A stretch of 64,000 nucleotides of DNA from Sulfurivermis sp041678005. GTDB lineage: Bacteria > Pseudomonadota > Gammaproteobacteria > Thiohalomonadales > Thiohalomonadaceae. The stretch is taken from positions 19,195-83,194 of the forward strand of contig JBAYOW010000006.1 in the NCBI GenBank assembly GCA_041678005.1, written 5' to 3'. Below the pieces are notes generated by a model. It worked only from the letters and a program-made list of their open reading frames with translations. It was not told the origin of the DNA and did not search any database. Below, one piece after another: positions 24,426-33,865 of the stretch. Made by a program: the position numbers and the translations under genes. Every line of letters starts with the position of its first letter. Positions within the stretch are counted from its first letter, which is position 1.

Positions 24426-27125
24426 ATGGTCAGTAAAATTTTCAGCAAGGTTTTCGGCAGCCGCAATGAGCGGCAGATAAAGCGACTGCGCAAGGTGGTC
24501 GAACAAATCAATAGCCTGGAAACTGAATTCGAACAGCTATCTGATGAACAATTGCAAGCCAAGACCGCTGAGTTTCGCGATCGTCTGGTGCAGGGGGCAA
24601 CTCTGGATGAGCTGCTGCCAGAGGCATTTGCCGTGGTGCGTGAGGCGGGTAAGCGCGTGTTGGGCATGCGTCATTATGATGTTCAGCTCATAGGTGCGAT
24701 GGTGTTGCATCAAGGCAGGATTGCCGAGATGCGTACCGGCGAAGGTAAGACCTTGGTGGCAACACTTGCGGTATACCTCAATGCCCTCGTCGGCAAGGGT
24801 GTGCATGTCATTACGGTCAATGACTATCTGGCTGGTCGTGATGCTGAATGGATGGGCAAGCTGTACGGTTTTCTTGGTATGAGCACTGGCGTAATCGTCG
24901 GTAATATGCCGTATGAAGAAAAACGTGCGGCCTACGCCGCTGATATTACCTATGGCACCAACAACGAATTTGGTTTTGATTATCTGCGTGACAATATGGC
25001 CTTCAGCCTGGCTGAGAAGGTACAGCGCGAATTGAATTTTGCGGTGGTCGACGAGGTTGACTCGATCCTTATTGATGAGGCGCGTACGCCCTTGATTATC
25101 TCCGGGCCAACCGAGGATAGCTCAAGTCGCTACCAACAGATCAATGCGCTTATCCCGCAGCTCATGCGGCAACAGGAAGAAGGTGGCGAGGGTGATTATA
25201 GCGTTGATGAAAAGGGTCGACAGATACATCTGACGGAAGAAGGCCATCAGCATGTTGAAGACTTGATGTTGGCGAATAATTTATTGGCCGAAGGTGAAAG
25301 TCTGTACGATGCCGCCAATATTAGTCTTATGCATCACCTCAATGCCGCTTTGCGTGCCCACGCACTTTATCAGCGCGATGTGGATTACATCGTTAAGGAT
25401 GGGCAGATTGTCATTGTTGATGAATTTACTGGCCGTACCATGCCAGGGCGCCGCTGGGGCGATGGCCTGCATCAGGCAGTGGAAGCTAAGGAAGGCGTGC
25501 GTATCCAAAGTGAAAATCAGACTCTGGCCTCAATTACCTTTCAAAACTATTTCCGCCTTTATGCCAAGCCCTCCGGCATGACCGGTACCGCCGATACCGA
25601 GGCCTATGAGTTCCAGCAAATTTATAATCTTGAGGTGGTGGTGGTTCCCACGCATAGACCGATGGTACGGCAGGATCATGGTGATTTGATCTTTCTGTCG
25701 GTCGAGGAAAAATTTGCTGCCATCATCAATGATATCCGTGAGCGTCATGCAGCAGGACAGCCTGTGTTGGTCGGTACAACTTCTATCGAAGCGTCAGAAA
25801 TGCTTTCGCAGCAATTGCACAAGGAAGGTATCAGGCATGAGGTGTTGAATGCCAAGCAGCATGAGCGCGAGGCCGAGATCATCGTTCATGCTGGACGGCC
25901 AGGGGCAGTGACCATTGCCACCAACATGGCTGGCCGGGGTACCGATATCGTATTGGGTGGCAACCTGAAGAGTGAGCTTGCTGCCTTGCCGGAAGATGAT
26001 GAAGTTGGCAGACAACAGCTACAGACAGCATGGCAGCAGCGACACGATACCGTGTTGGCGGCGGGTGGTCTGCATATTATCGGTACTGAACGACATGAAT
26101 CCCGCCGCATCGACAATCAGCTGCGTGGTCGTGCTGGGCGTCAGGGTGATCCTGGTTCCAGTCGTTTTTATTTGTCCTTGCAGGATAACCTGATGCGAAT
26201 TTTTGCCTCCGAGCGTGTAGGTGCCATGATGCAACGCCTTGGCATGAAGCCTGGCGAGGCGATTGAGCATCCATGGGTCAGTCGAGCAATAGAAAATGCC
26301 CAGCGCAAGGTAGAGGGACACAACTTCGATATCCGCAAACAATTGCTTGAATACGATGATGTGGCCAATGACCAGCGCCGTGTAATTTATGAACAGCGTA
26401 ATGAGCTGATGGCTTCGGATGATATTTCCGCGACTCTCGATGTCATTCGCGAAGATGTCTTGAACGATATCATCAGTCAGTATATCCCCCCGCAGAGTGT
26501 GGATGAGATGTGGGATATTGCTGGTCTTGAGGTGGCGCTCGAGCGTGAACTTGGTCTGAATCTGGATATCTCTGGTTGGCTGGCGGTTGACGATAGTCTG
26601 CATGAAGAAACCTTGCGTGAGCGTATTGTCAATGAAACTGCCGCGCTCTATCAGGCCAAGGAAGAGCAGGCTGGCGCCAGTGTGCTGCGACATTTTGAAA
26701 AGGCCGTCATGCTGCAGACCCTCGATGGGCTGTGGAAGGAGCATCTGGCAGCAATGGATTATCTGCGCCAGGGTATACATTTGCGTGGCTATGCACAGAA
26801 AAACCCCAAGCAGGAATACAAGCGTGAGGCCTTTGAGTTATTCAACCAAATGTTGTCGCGTCTTAAACAGGAAGTGGTGACGATGCTATGCCGCGTGCAG
26901 GTGCGTGCCGAGGAGGATGTCGAGGCAATCGAGCAGCAACGCCGCGCCCAGGTGCCAATGGAATTCCAGCACGCCGAGACATCTGCGTTACAGGGAGAAG
27001 AGCGCGGCGGCGCTGAAGAAGATATCAAGCCTTTCGTGCGGGAAGGTCGCAAGGTAGGGCGTAATGAGCCTTGTCCTTGTGGCTCTGGCAGGAAGTATAA
27101 GCAGTGTTGTGGGCGCATGGAGTAA
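24426..27125 (+). CDS. secA: Preprotein translocase ATPase SecA
   Basis: Motor ATPase that pushes unfolded preproteins through SecYEG. I choose the ATG at 24426 (899 residues, beginning MVSKIFSKVFGSRNER), which matches the family N-terminus. The longer frame from 24348 adds unrelated residues, though a good Shine-Dalgarno is lacking at either start. Visible are the Walker A MRTGEGKT, the DEVD motif (VVDEVDSILIDEART), the preprotein cross-linking domain, the second nucleotide domain with TNMAGRGTDI and QLRGRAGRQGD, and the C-terminal zinc motif CPCGSGRKYKQCC, which binds SecB. No secM-like gene lies upstream. Confidence 0.97.
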   Translation: MVSKIFSKVFGSRNERQIKRLRKVVEQINSLETEFEQLSDEQLQAKTAEFRDRLVQGATLDELLPEAFAVVREAGKRVLGMRHYDVQLIGAMVLHQGRIAEMRTGEGKTLVATLAVYLNALVGKGVHVITVNDYLAGRDAEWMGKLYGFLGMSTGVIVGNMPYEEKRAAYAADITYGTNNEFGFDYLRDNMAFSLAEKVQRELNFAVVDEVDSILIDEARTPLIISGPTEDSSSRYQQINALIPQLMRQQEEGGEGDYSVDEKGRQIHLTEEGHQHVEDLMLANNLLAEGESLYDAANISLMHHLNAALRAHALYQRDVDYIVKDGQIVIVDEFTGRTMPGRRWGDGLHQAVEAKEGVRIQSENQTLASITFQNYFRLYAKPSGMTGTADTEAYEFQQIYNLEVVVVPTHRPMVRQDHGDLIFLSVEEKFAAIINDIRERHAAGQPVLVGTTSIEASEMLSQQLHKEGIRHEVLNAKQHEREAEIIVHAGRPGAVTIATNMAGRGTDIVLGGNLKSELAALPEDDEVGRQQLQTAWQQRHDTVLAAGGLHIIGTERHESRRIDNQLRGRAGRQGDPGSSRFYLSLQDNLMRIFASERVGAMMQRLGMKPGEAIEHPWVSRAIENAQRKVEGHNFDIRKQLLEYDDVANDQRRVIYEQRNELMASDDISATLDVIREDVLNDIISQYIPPQSVDEMWDIAGLEVALERELGLNLDISGWLAVDDSLHEETLRERIVNETAALYQAKEEQAGASVLRHFEKAVMLQTLDGLWKEHLAAMDYLRQGIHLRGYAQKNPKQEYKREAFELFNQMLSRLKQEVVTMLCRVQVRAEEDVEAIEQQRRAQVPMEFQHAETSALQGEERGGAEEDIKPFVREGRKVGRNEPCPCGSGRKYKQCCGRME

Positions 27126-27133
27126 ACACCATC

Positions 27134-28348
27134 ATGGCGGTTGGCTTTACAGGTTTGGCTGAACTTTTTCCCATAGCTGGACTGCGTATCGGCGTTTGCT
27201 CGGCTGGTATCAAAAAGCTTGGCAGGCCTGATGTGGTAGTGATGGAGTTGGCCTGTGGCTCCAGTTGTGCTGCAGTGTTTACCCGCAATGCATTTTGTGC
27301 CGCGCCAGTGACAGTGGCCAAGCAGCATTTGCTTTCCGCCGCGCCGCGTTATTTACTGATCAATACAGGTAATGCCAATGCCGGGACTGGCAGGCAGGGA
27401 TTGGCCGATGCAAGTTTAACCTGTCAGTCTCTGGCGCAGTTGGCTGGCTGTCAGAGTAATGAAGTATTGCCGTTTTCCACTGGTGTGATCGGTGAGCCTC
27501 TACCCGTTGATAAAATAATCTCGGTGTTACCGCAGGCGCTGGCTGGGTTGACTGAGGATAATTGGTCAGAGGCCGCGCACGGTATCATGACTACAGATAC
27601 CGTGCCCAAAGGCTACTCACGTCGGCTGGCGCTGTCTGGCGGTGAAGTAACAATTACTGGCATCGCCAAGGGCTCGGGCATGATCCGGCCGGATATGGCA
27701 ACCATGCTCGCCTATATTGCAACAGATGCCAGCATAGAGCAGACAGTATTACAGCAATTGTTGACTGCTGCCGTGGCGCGTTCATTCAACCGCATCACGG
27801 TTGATGGCGATACCTCAACCAATGACTCATGTCTGTTGATGGCGACGGGCCGTACCGCTGTTGTAGTCGCCGCAGAATCAGAGGATTTTGCCCTGTTCAG
27901 TGAGGCGCTAAACGAGGTCTGTGAGTTTCTTGCCCAGGCCATTGTGCGCGATGGCGAGGGGGCGACCAAGTTGATTACCATTGATGTGCTCAATGGTCGT
28001 GATGTGCAGGAGTGCGAGCAGGTGGGTTTTACCATCGCTCATTCTCCCCTGGTCAAGACTGCTTTCTTTGCCTCAGATCCTAACTGGGGGCGCATCCTGG
28101 CGGCAGTTGGCCGTGCCGGCATAGAAGATTTCGATCTGGATACCATCACCATCCATCTCGGTGAGGTGTGTATCGTGCGCGATGGTGGGCGGGCGGCTGA
28201 TTATACGGAGCAGCTTGGAGTTGAGGTGATGGCTCAGGCGGAGATAACCATCCGCGTGGATCTTGCACGTGGCAGTGCGCATGCGCGGATCTGGACCTGT
28301 GACTTTTCTTATGATTATGTCCGCATCAACGCCGAATACCGATCCTGA
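27134..28348 (+). CDS. argJ: Bifunctional ornithine acetyltransferase / N-acetylglutamate synthase ArgJ
   Basis: Transfers acetyl from N-acetylornithine to glutamate, recycling the acetyl group in arginine synthesis; bifunctional forms also use acetyl-CoA. The ATG at 27134 (GGAG ten bases upstream) gives 404 residues. The KGSGMIRPDMATML motif near residue 185 contains the Thr at which the precursor cleaves itself into alpha and beta chains. It starts 8 bases after secA and overlaps the Nudix gene. Confidence 0.95.
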   Translation: MAVGFTGLAELFPIAGLRIGVCSAGIKKLGRPDVVVMELACGSSCAAVFTRNAFCAAPVTVAKQHLLSAAPRYLLINTGNANAGTGRQGLADASLTCQSLAQLAGCQSNEVLPFSTGVIGEPLPVDKIISVLPQALAGLTEDNWSEAAHGIMTTDTVPKGYSRRLALSGGEVTITGIAKGSGMIRPDMATMLAYIATDASIEQTVLQQLLTAAVARSFNRITVDGDTSTNDSCLLMATGRTAVVVAAESEDFALFSEALNEVCEFLAQAIVRDGEGATKLITIDVLNGRDVQECEQVGFTIAHSPLVKTAFFASDPNWGRILAAVGRAGIEDFDLDTITIHLGEVCIVRDGGRAADYTEQLGVEVMAQAEITIRVDLARGSAHARIWTCDFSYDYVRINAEYRS

Positions 28349-29291
28349 TTTTTGTTGTCACGTCGCTGTTGGTGCTGTTATTGATGCCGCTGGGCGGGTG
28401 CTTATTGCCCGTCGTCCACTAGACAAACACTTGGGTGGTTTGTGGGAATTACCTGGTGGCAAGATAAACTTGGGTGAGGATGTACTGTCGGCGCTCCGGC
28501 GTGAACTGGGTGAAGAGCTGGGTATTGCTGTGTTGCAGGCTCGGCCATTGATCCGGATTCCTTACCAATATCCCTCTCGTCAAGTCTTCCTGGATGTCTG
28601 GCGCGTGGATAAACATGCTGGCGAGGCATACGGACGGGAAGGGCAGGAAATACGCTGGGTGCATCTGTCTGAATTGTCCGGCTTCAGCTTCCCGCCATCA
28701 AACTCGCCCATCGTCACCGCGTTGCAATTGCCTGATCGTTATCTGATCACGCCGGAACCTGGCACCTCACAGAATTGGCCGGTTTTTTTGCAGCGCCTGG
28801 AACAGGCATTGCAGCGGGGTATCTCCCTTGTTCAGCTGCGTGCGAAGAGTCTTGTCGCAACAGAGTTGACGGAATTGACTATGCAGGTGATGCAACTATG
28901 TCAGCCTTATCGTGTCCGTGTTTTGCTGAACTCAGACATTGACTTGGCCTTGTCGCTGCCAGTGGATGGCGTGCATCTTGGCCAACAGCAGGCCAGCAGC
29001 CTGCAGCAACGACCATCTGTCAGTAAAGACAGGCTGTTGGCGATTTCCTGTCACAATGCCGAGGAGCTGGCGCAGGCCAATGCGCTAGGCGCGGATTTTG
29101 CTGTACTGTCACCTGTACAACCAACACAAAGTCATCCAGGGACGCCAGCTCTGGGCTGGACGAAATTTGGCGAGATTGTTGCAGTCAGCCAGATACCTGT
29201 TTATGCGTTAGGCGGTATGCAGTTGGGTGATATAGCCACGGCCTGGCAGTATGGCGCTCAGGGGATCGCCGCGATCCGTGGGCTGTGGTGA
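28311..29291 (+). CDS. Fusion of MutT-type Nudix hydrolase and ThiE-like domain
   Basis: The N-terminal half (about residues 10-140) is a MutT-like 8-oxo-dGTP pyrophosphatase with a complete Nudix box: GGKINLGE, then seven residues, then RELGEELGI. The C-terminal half (about 150-326) resembles thiamine phosphate synthase/TenI, with VQLRAKS, GVHLGQQ, SCHNAEEL, the LSPVQPTQSHPG loop and PVYALGGM. This two-domain protein follows argJ in pseudomonads too, so the fusion is inherited rather than local. Starts at 28311 and 28317 are both possible; both overlap the argJ end. Whether the second half still makes thiamine phosphate is uncertain; it lacks some ThiE Lys/Arg residues that I would expect. 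Confidence 0.85.
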   Translation: MIMSASTPNTDPDFCCHVAVGAVIDAAGRVLIARRPLDKHLGGLWELPGGKINLGEDVLSALRRELGEELGIAVLQARPLIRIPYQYPSRQVFLDVWRVDKHAGEAYGREGQEIRWVHLSELSGFSFPPSNSPIVTALQLPDRYLITPEPGTSQNWPVFLQRLEQALQRGISLVQLRAKSLVATELTELTMQVMQLCQPYRVRVLLNSDIDLALSLPVDGVHLGQQQASSLQQRPSVSKDRLLAISCHNAEELAQANALGADFAVLSPVQPTQSHPGTPALGWTKFGEIVAVSQIPVYALGGMQLGDIATAWQYGAQGIAAIRGLW

Positions 29292-29306
29292 GAAAATTTT
29301 TCTCAC
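29288..29306. repeat. Near-perfect 19-base palindrome over the mutT/thiE stop codon
   Basis: GTGAGAAAA-T-TTTTCTCAC has nine-base arms around a single central base and includes the stop codon at 29289-29291. As RNA it could form GTGAGAA/TTCTCAC with a 5-base loop but has no T tail, so it looks more like an operator for the nnrS block than an intrinsic terminator. Confidence 0.5.
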
Positions 29307-29367
29307 GCCCTGATGAAATATATAAACTTAGCCCTTATCTCATGATGATTCTGTCTTGAGGTGAAGC

Positions 29368-30558
29368 ATGGCTATTGTGGGTATTAGTGAGCCCTCACGC
29401 ACTCCGCGTCGTTGGGCACCATTTGCGCTGGCGTTTCGCCCATTCTTTCTGCTTGGCGGTCTTGCTGCTGTCATCCTGATGTCCTATTGGGGGCATGTCT
29501 TTGTCAGAGGAGAGTCCGCGACAAATTATTATGGCTTCATTGGCTGGCATAGCCATGAAATGTTGTTTGCCTATGCAGGTGCTGTGATTGCAGGGTTTCT
29601 ACTCACAGCGGCACGTAACTGGACGGGCGTGCAGACGGTGCGCGGCCTGGCACTGGCAGCACTGGCCTTATTGTGGCTATTGGCGCGCCTGTTGGCCTTC
29701 CTGCCTGTGCCACCATTGTTGTATGCCGCGGTGGATTTTTTGTTTTTACCTCTGGTGGCCTGGTCCTTGTGGCGGCCTTTGTGGCGAGTAAGACAATATA
29801 AGAACCTGGTGTTTGTCGGTATACTGCTTGGCATGGCGCTGGGCAATGGCCTGGTACATGCCGAGTTGCTTGGTTGGGCCACGACTACCGCCAGGGCAGG
29901 CACGTATCTGGCAGTCTGGATGATTTCTCTGATCCTGGTGATTATGGGTGGGCGGGTAATACCATTTTTTACCGAGAAAGGTGTGGCTGGCGGGTTCGTG
30001 CCCAAAGAATGGCGCTGGGTTGAGATATTCAGCCCATTGAGCGTGCTGGCCTTGGCGCTGGTAGATGCTTTCTGGCCACAGCCTATGGTGCTTGCCCTGA
30101 GCGCAGGGCTGGCAACGCTGGTCAATGGTATACGTTTGTTTGGTTGGTATACCCATGCCATCTGGCGCGTGCACCTGGTGTGGGTGTTGCAGTTGGGTTA
30201 TGCCTGGCTGGTGTTGGGGATGGCGCTCAAAGCCGTGGCTTTAGCTGGTGGGTTAATGAGCATGCTGGCTTTGCATGCGCTGACCATAGGCGGCATAGGC
30301 GGCATTACCATAGGCATGATGGCGCGGGTCAGCCTGGGTCATACGGGGCGCAATCTGGTAGTCCCCAAGCTTATGCCATGGGCATTTGCCTTACTTTATC
30401 TTGCTGCCTTGCTGCGTGTTTTTCTGCCATTGTTGATATCGTCTTATCCGCTTAGCGTGCGCTTGTCCGCAGTATTTTGGGTGCTCGCCTTTGTGTTGTT
30501 TGTCTCTAGTTATGCCCTGATGTTGCTTAGACCCCGTATTGATGGCCAGCCTGGTTGA
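29368..30558 (+). CDS. nnrS: NnrS family haem-copper membrane protein
   Basis: Polytopic membrane protein (396 residues, about 12 hydrophobic segments) linked in other bacteria to nitric oxide and nitrosative-stress tolerance. Family features are the N-terminal FALAFRPFFLLGGL segment and the WHSHEMLFAYAGAVIAGFLLTAARNWTG motif with its His residues. A later His pair lies in the HALTIGGIGGITIGMM region. GAGGTG precedes the ATG by about 6 bases. It is the first gene of the block between mutT/thiE and zapD. No denitrification genes or NO-responsive regulator are seen nearby, so its role here is open. Confidence 0.9.
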   Translation: MAIVGISEPSRTPRRWAPFALAFRPFFLLGGLAAVILMSYWGHVFVRGESATNYYGFIGWHSHEMLFAYAGAVIAGFLLTAARNWTGVQTVRGLALAALALLWLLARLLAFLPVPPLLYAAVDFLFLPLVAWSLWRPLWRVRQYKNLVFVGILLGMALGNGLVHAELLGWATTTARAGTYLAVWMISLILVIMGGRVIPFFTEKGVAGGFVPKEWRWVEIFSPLSVLALALVDAFWPQPMVLALSAGLATLVNGIRLFGWYTHAIWRVHLVWVLQLGYAWLVLGMALKAVALAGGLMSMLALHALTIGGIGGITIGMMARVSLGHTGRNLVVPKLMPWAFALLYLAALLRVFLPLLISSYPLSVRLSAVFWVLAFVLFVSSYALMLLRPRIDGQPG

Positions 30559-30621
30559 TTTGGTGTTTTTGCCTGTACTGTTTCGGTTAAACTGCAACCA
30601 TGTTCAGCCTATTGCAATGTG

Positions 30622-32289
30622 ATGAAAATACCCGTCAGTGAACTGATCGTCCGCTACCTGGAAAGATTGGGCGTGCAGACGATCTTCGGTATACCCGGTG
30701 CGCATATCTTGCCGGTCTACGATAGTCTGTATGATTCGCCGATCCAGACCGTGTTGGCCAAGCATGAGCAGGGCGCAGCATTCATGGCTGGTGGCTATGC
30801 CCGTGCGTCTGGACGCATCGGCGCCTGCATTACTACAGCAGGGCCAGGCGCGACCAATCTGGTCACTGGCATTGCCAGTGCCTATGCCGATAAATTGCCG
30901 GTATTGGTGCTGACCGGAGAAACCTCAACACACATCTTTGGCAAGGGCGGTTTGCAGGAAAGCTCGGGCGAGGGCGGCAGTATTGATCAGGTCTCGTTAT
31001 TTAAGGGAATTACCCGCTATAACAAGATCGTTGAACGCACTGATTATCTGGAGAATGTACTCAATCAGGCCGCAAAAATTTTACTCTCCGATCAATCTGG
31101 GCCAGTGCTGCTCAGTTTTCCCTACAACGTTCAGCAGGAACTGGTAGATGCAAGTCTGCTGGAACGTATACATAGTTGTCGCCATACCCGTTCACAAGGT
31201 GATTGCTCCCAGCCTGCCCAGCAGTTGGCCGAGATGCTGTTGGCAGCCGAACGTCCGGTGATTATTGCCGGTTATGGCTGCCTGCGTGCTGGCGCACAGG
31301 GGGAGTTGGCACAGCTTTCTGCCTTGCTCAATATTCCGGTAACAAGCAGCCTCAAGGCCAAGGGCGTGATCAGTGAGCAATCTCCCCTGGCGTTGGGTAG
31401 TTTAGGTGTGACATCCAGCGGACATGCCTATCGTTATCTGGTAGATCGAGCTGATGTAGTCGTCTTTTTGGGCGCCAGCTTCAACGAGCGCACCAGTTAT
31501 CTTTGGGATGATGCGCTACTCAAGGACAAGAAGATAATCCAGGTTGATCTGGATCCGGCACAACTGGAAAAGGTATTTCCGGCAGAATTGGCCATTCATG
31601 GCGATATCAAGGTAGTGCTTGATGGTGTGCTGAATTATCTTGCTGGCCGTGAGATGGAGGCTACAGATTTTACGCTGTTATGCAGTGAAATAGAGCATTC
31701 CAAGGCAGCAGTGACCTCCGACTACGCGATCTTCCAATCAGGCTTTGCCCTGATCGAATATTTTTTCCAGGAGCTAGAGAGAAATTTCCCGCATGGTGTG
31801 CAAGTCTTTGATGACAATATTATCTTTGCACAAAATTTCTATAATGTTGCCAGCGCTAATCGCTACTACCCCAACTCTGGTATTTCTTCATTGGGTCACG
31901 CTATTCCCGCGGCAATAGGTGCATGTTTCATTGATCCCAAACCAGGTTTTGCGCTAATTGGCGATGGTGGTTTTCAGATGTGTGCCATGGAGTTGATGAC
32001 GGCAGTGAATTATGGCATACCGCTCAATGTGGTGATGTTCAATAATGCATCTATGGGTTTGATACGTAAGAATCAATTTCAGCATTACCAGCGGCGTTAT
32101 ATTAGTTGTGATTTCATCAATCCTGATTTTTCGTTATTGGCCAAATCCTTCGGTATTCAGCATAAACTGGTGGCAAGCCTGGCCGATGTCGATGAGATTT
32201 TCCTGCAATGTGATCTGCATGAGGCAATTAATCTGATCGAGATAGTCATCGACAAGGATCTTTTTCCCAATTACTCCTCGCGGCGTTAG
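30622..32289 (+). CDS. ThDP-dependent enzyme, acetolactate synthase-like
   Basis: The 555-residue protein has the three domains of acetolactate synthase-like ThDP enzymes: Pyr domain at about 1-165, central domain at about 190-330, PP domain at about 370-545. The activating Glu is present (KHEQGA, Glu49). The cofactor motif GDG at 447-449 ends with NN at 474-475. It is not confidently IlvB: no regulatory subunit (ilvN/ilvH) is adjacent and the C-terminus differs, so substrates could be pyruvate or another 2-oxo acid. The next gene, a glycosyltransferase-like protein, begins 25 bases later, followed by a sulfotransferase-like gene. This suggests a role in making a modified sugar or lipid rather than branched-chain amino acids. 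Confidence 0.8.
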   Translation: MKIPVSELIVRYLERLGVQTIFGIPGAHILPVYDSLYDSPIQTVLAKHEQGAAFMAGGYARASGRIGACITTAGPGATNLVTGIASAYADKLPVLVLTGETSTHIFGKGGLQESSGEGGSIDQVSLFKGITRYNKIVERTDYLENVLNQAAKILLSDQSGPVLLSFPYNVQQELVDASLLERIHSCRHTRSQGDCSQPAQQLAEMLLAAERPVIIAGYGCLRAGAQGELAQLSALLNIPVTSSLKAKGVISEQSPLALGSLGVTSSGHAYRYLVDRADVVVFLGASFNERTSYLWDDALLKDKKIIQVDLDPAQLEKVFPAELAIHGDIKVVLDGVLNYLAGREMEATDFTLLCSEIEHSKAAVTSDYAIFQSGFALIEYFFQELERNFPHGVQVFDDNIIFAQNFYNVASANRYYPNSGISSLGHAIPAAIGACFIDPKPGFALIGDGGFQMCAMELMTAVNYGIPLNVVMFNNASMGLIRKNQFQHYQRRYISCDFINPDFSLLAKSFGIQHKLVASLADVDEIFLQCDLHEAINLIEIVIDKDLFPNYSSRR

Positions 32290-32314
32290 ACCGCATAGTC
32301 GCCTGCGTCTGTTT

Positions 32315-33865
32315 ATGTCTGTTCCTCACGATATCACTATTGTCATTCCGGTAGCTGATCGTCCTAAGCATCTGGCACATTGTCTGAACAGCCTACTGGA
32401 GCTGAAGCAGCGCTACCCATACGCAGGCAGGGTCTCGGCGCTGGTGGTTGAGGACAGCAAGCAGCCAGAGAATATCATCAGGCAGCAACAGCTGGTGGCA
32501 GGCATACAACAGCAAGGTTTACCGGCACATCATCTGTCATTTGCCGATCAGCAATCTGTGTTATCGATGTTGCCAGATTCATTATGTAAACAGCTGTCTG
32601 GAGTGTTTGGTGATGGGCAAAGCTTTGCCCACAAGGGCGCGTCAATCAGCCGCAATATTGCCTGTCTTTGGTTATCCCGTCAGATGAATGGCAAGTCAGC
32701 TCAGTTGATTTGGTTTGTCGATAGCGATCAGGTTTTTTGTGTCAACAAAATAAGTCAGCAAGGCGAGGTTGAGGAGCCACTGGATTACTTCAATGAGCTG
32801 GATCGTATTTTTACTTCATCATCTGTGCAGATGCTTACCGGTAAAGTGGTAGGCGATCCACCAGTATCGCCAGCAGTGATGGCAGGAAATTTCCTTGCTG
32901 ATGTCATAGATTTTTTTATCGAGTTGCGTGCTTGTGAGCCAAGGCAGCAATGTATATTTCATGCCGCCAGGCGTCATGCAGATGATGCGGCCTACCATGA
33001 TATGGCGGAGCTGTTTGGCTTTCATGAAAAACAGGGCTTTCGTTATCAGTGTACGCTATCAGGTGCACATGACCATGCCACTTGTCTTGCAGATTTTGCT
33101 GCTGGTTTGAACTATTTTTTTGATGGCGTACATCCTACAAGACGTAGCTTTTATCAGGCACTGCCGTTGGCTGACAGTTTGGTGGCAGCGCGCACGGTCT
33201 ACACCGGTAATTATATTTTTACGCAGCAATGTCTGGCCTACTTCATCCCTTTCGCTGATTTGCGTCTGCGTATGGCAGGCCCCACCCTGGGGCGGATTAT
33301 CAAGGCCGAACTAGGCGAGCAGTTCATTTCGGCCAACCTGCCGATGCTGCATGGTCGTATCGTCGATAGCCTGGGCCAGGCCGAGTTTCGTGCGGGTATA
33401 GAGCGCGGTGAATCAAGGATAGATTTGGCCGATGAATATACGCGGCAGTATTTTGGTGATGTCATGTTGTTCAGCATGGAAAAACTGACGGCAGAAAATT
33501 ATTTGACTGCTTCAGTATCCGTTGCAGACATATCTGCTGTGGTGCATGAAGTCGAGGCGCAGTTGCATGCACGTTACAGTCTCAAGCATAAGCAGATAAA
33601 CGATAAACTGGATCGATTGTCTGCTTTGTTCTGCCAGCCAGTTAACTGGTGGCAACAGGACGGGCAGCTGGCCACAGCGCGTCATCACTGCCTGCAGTTC
33701 ATAGCCAATATGCAGCATAATTTCGGTGAGCATGCGCGTGGCTGGCGTCTCATCAATGATGAATCTCAACGTCAGTCGCGCAGACTGGCCATCGTCAATG
33801 CCCTGGTTGAATATCCTGCTCAGCGCTTGGCCTGGCAACAGGCCACGGAGATACTGCAGTCATGA
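32315..33865 (+). CDS. GT2-like glycosyltransferase with large C-terminal region
   Basis: The 516-residue protein opens with a GT-A fold signature: ITIVIPVADRPKHLAHCLNSLL, then GASISRNIA, then WFVDSDQVF, whose DSD would bind metal and nucleotide sugar. The remaining 350 or so residues have no motif I recognise and no membrane segments, so it should be cytoplasmic. No Shine-Dalgarno is obvious at the ATG at 32315. It overlaps the next gene by four bases (ATGA), so the two are probably coupled and may act together. The acceptor is unknown. Confidence 0.7.
   Translation: MSVPHDITIVIPVADRPKHLAHCLNSLLELKQRYPYAGRVSALVVEDSKQPENIIRQQQLVAGIQQQGLPAHHLSFADQQSVLSMLPDSLCKQLSGVFGDGQSFAHKGASISRNIACLWLSRQMNGKSAQLIWFVDSDQVFCVNKISQQGEVEEPLDYFNELDRIFTSSSVQMLTGKVVGDPPVSPAVMAGNFLADVIDFFIELRACEPRQQCIFHAARRHADDAAYHDMAELFGFHEKQGFRYQCTLSGAHDHATCLADFAAGLNYFFDGVHPTRRSFYQALPLADSLVAARTVYTGNYIFTQQCLAYFIPFADLRLRMAGPTLGRIIKAELGEQFISANLPMLHGRIVDSLGQAEFRAGIERGESRIDLADEYTRQYFGDVMLFSMEKLTAENYLTASVSVADISAVVHEVEAQLHARYSLKHKQINDKLDRLSALFCQPVNWWQQDGQLATARHHCLQFIANMQHNFGEHARGWRLINDESQRQSRRLAIVNALVEYPAQRLAWQQATEILQS

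Noticed and set aside
26019..26780. Minus-strand open frame of 253 codons over secA
   Set aside because: Mirror of conserved SecA domains; no start signal or family.
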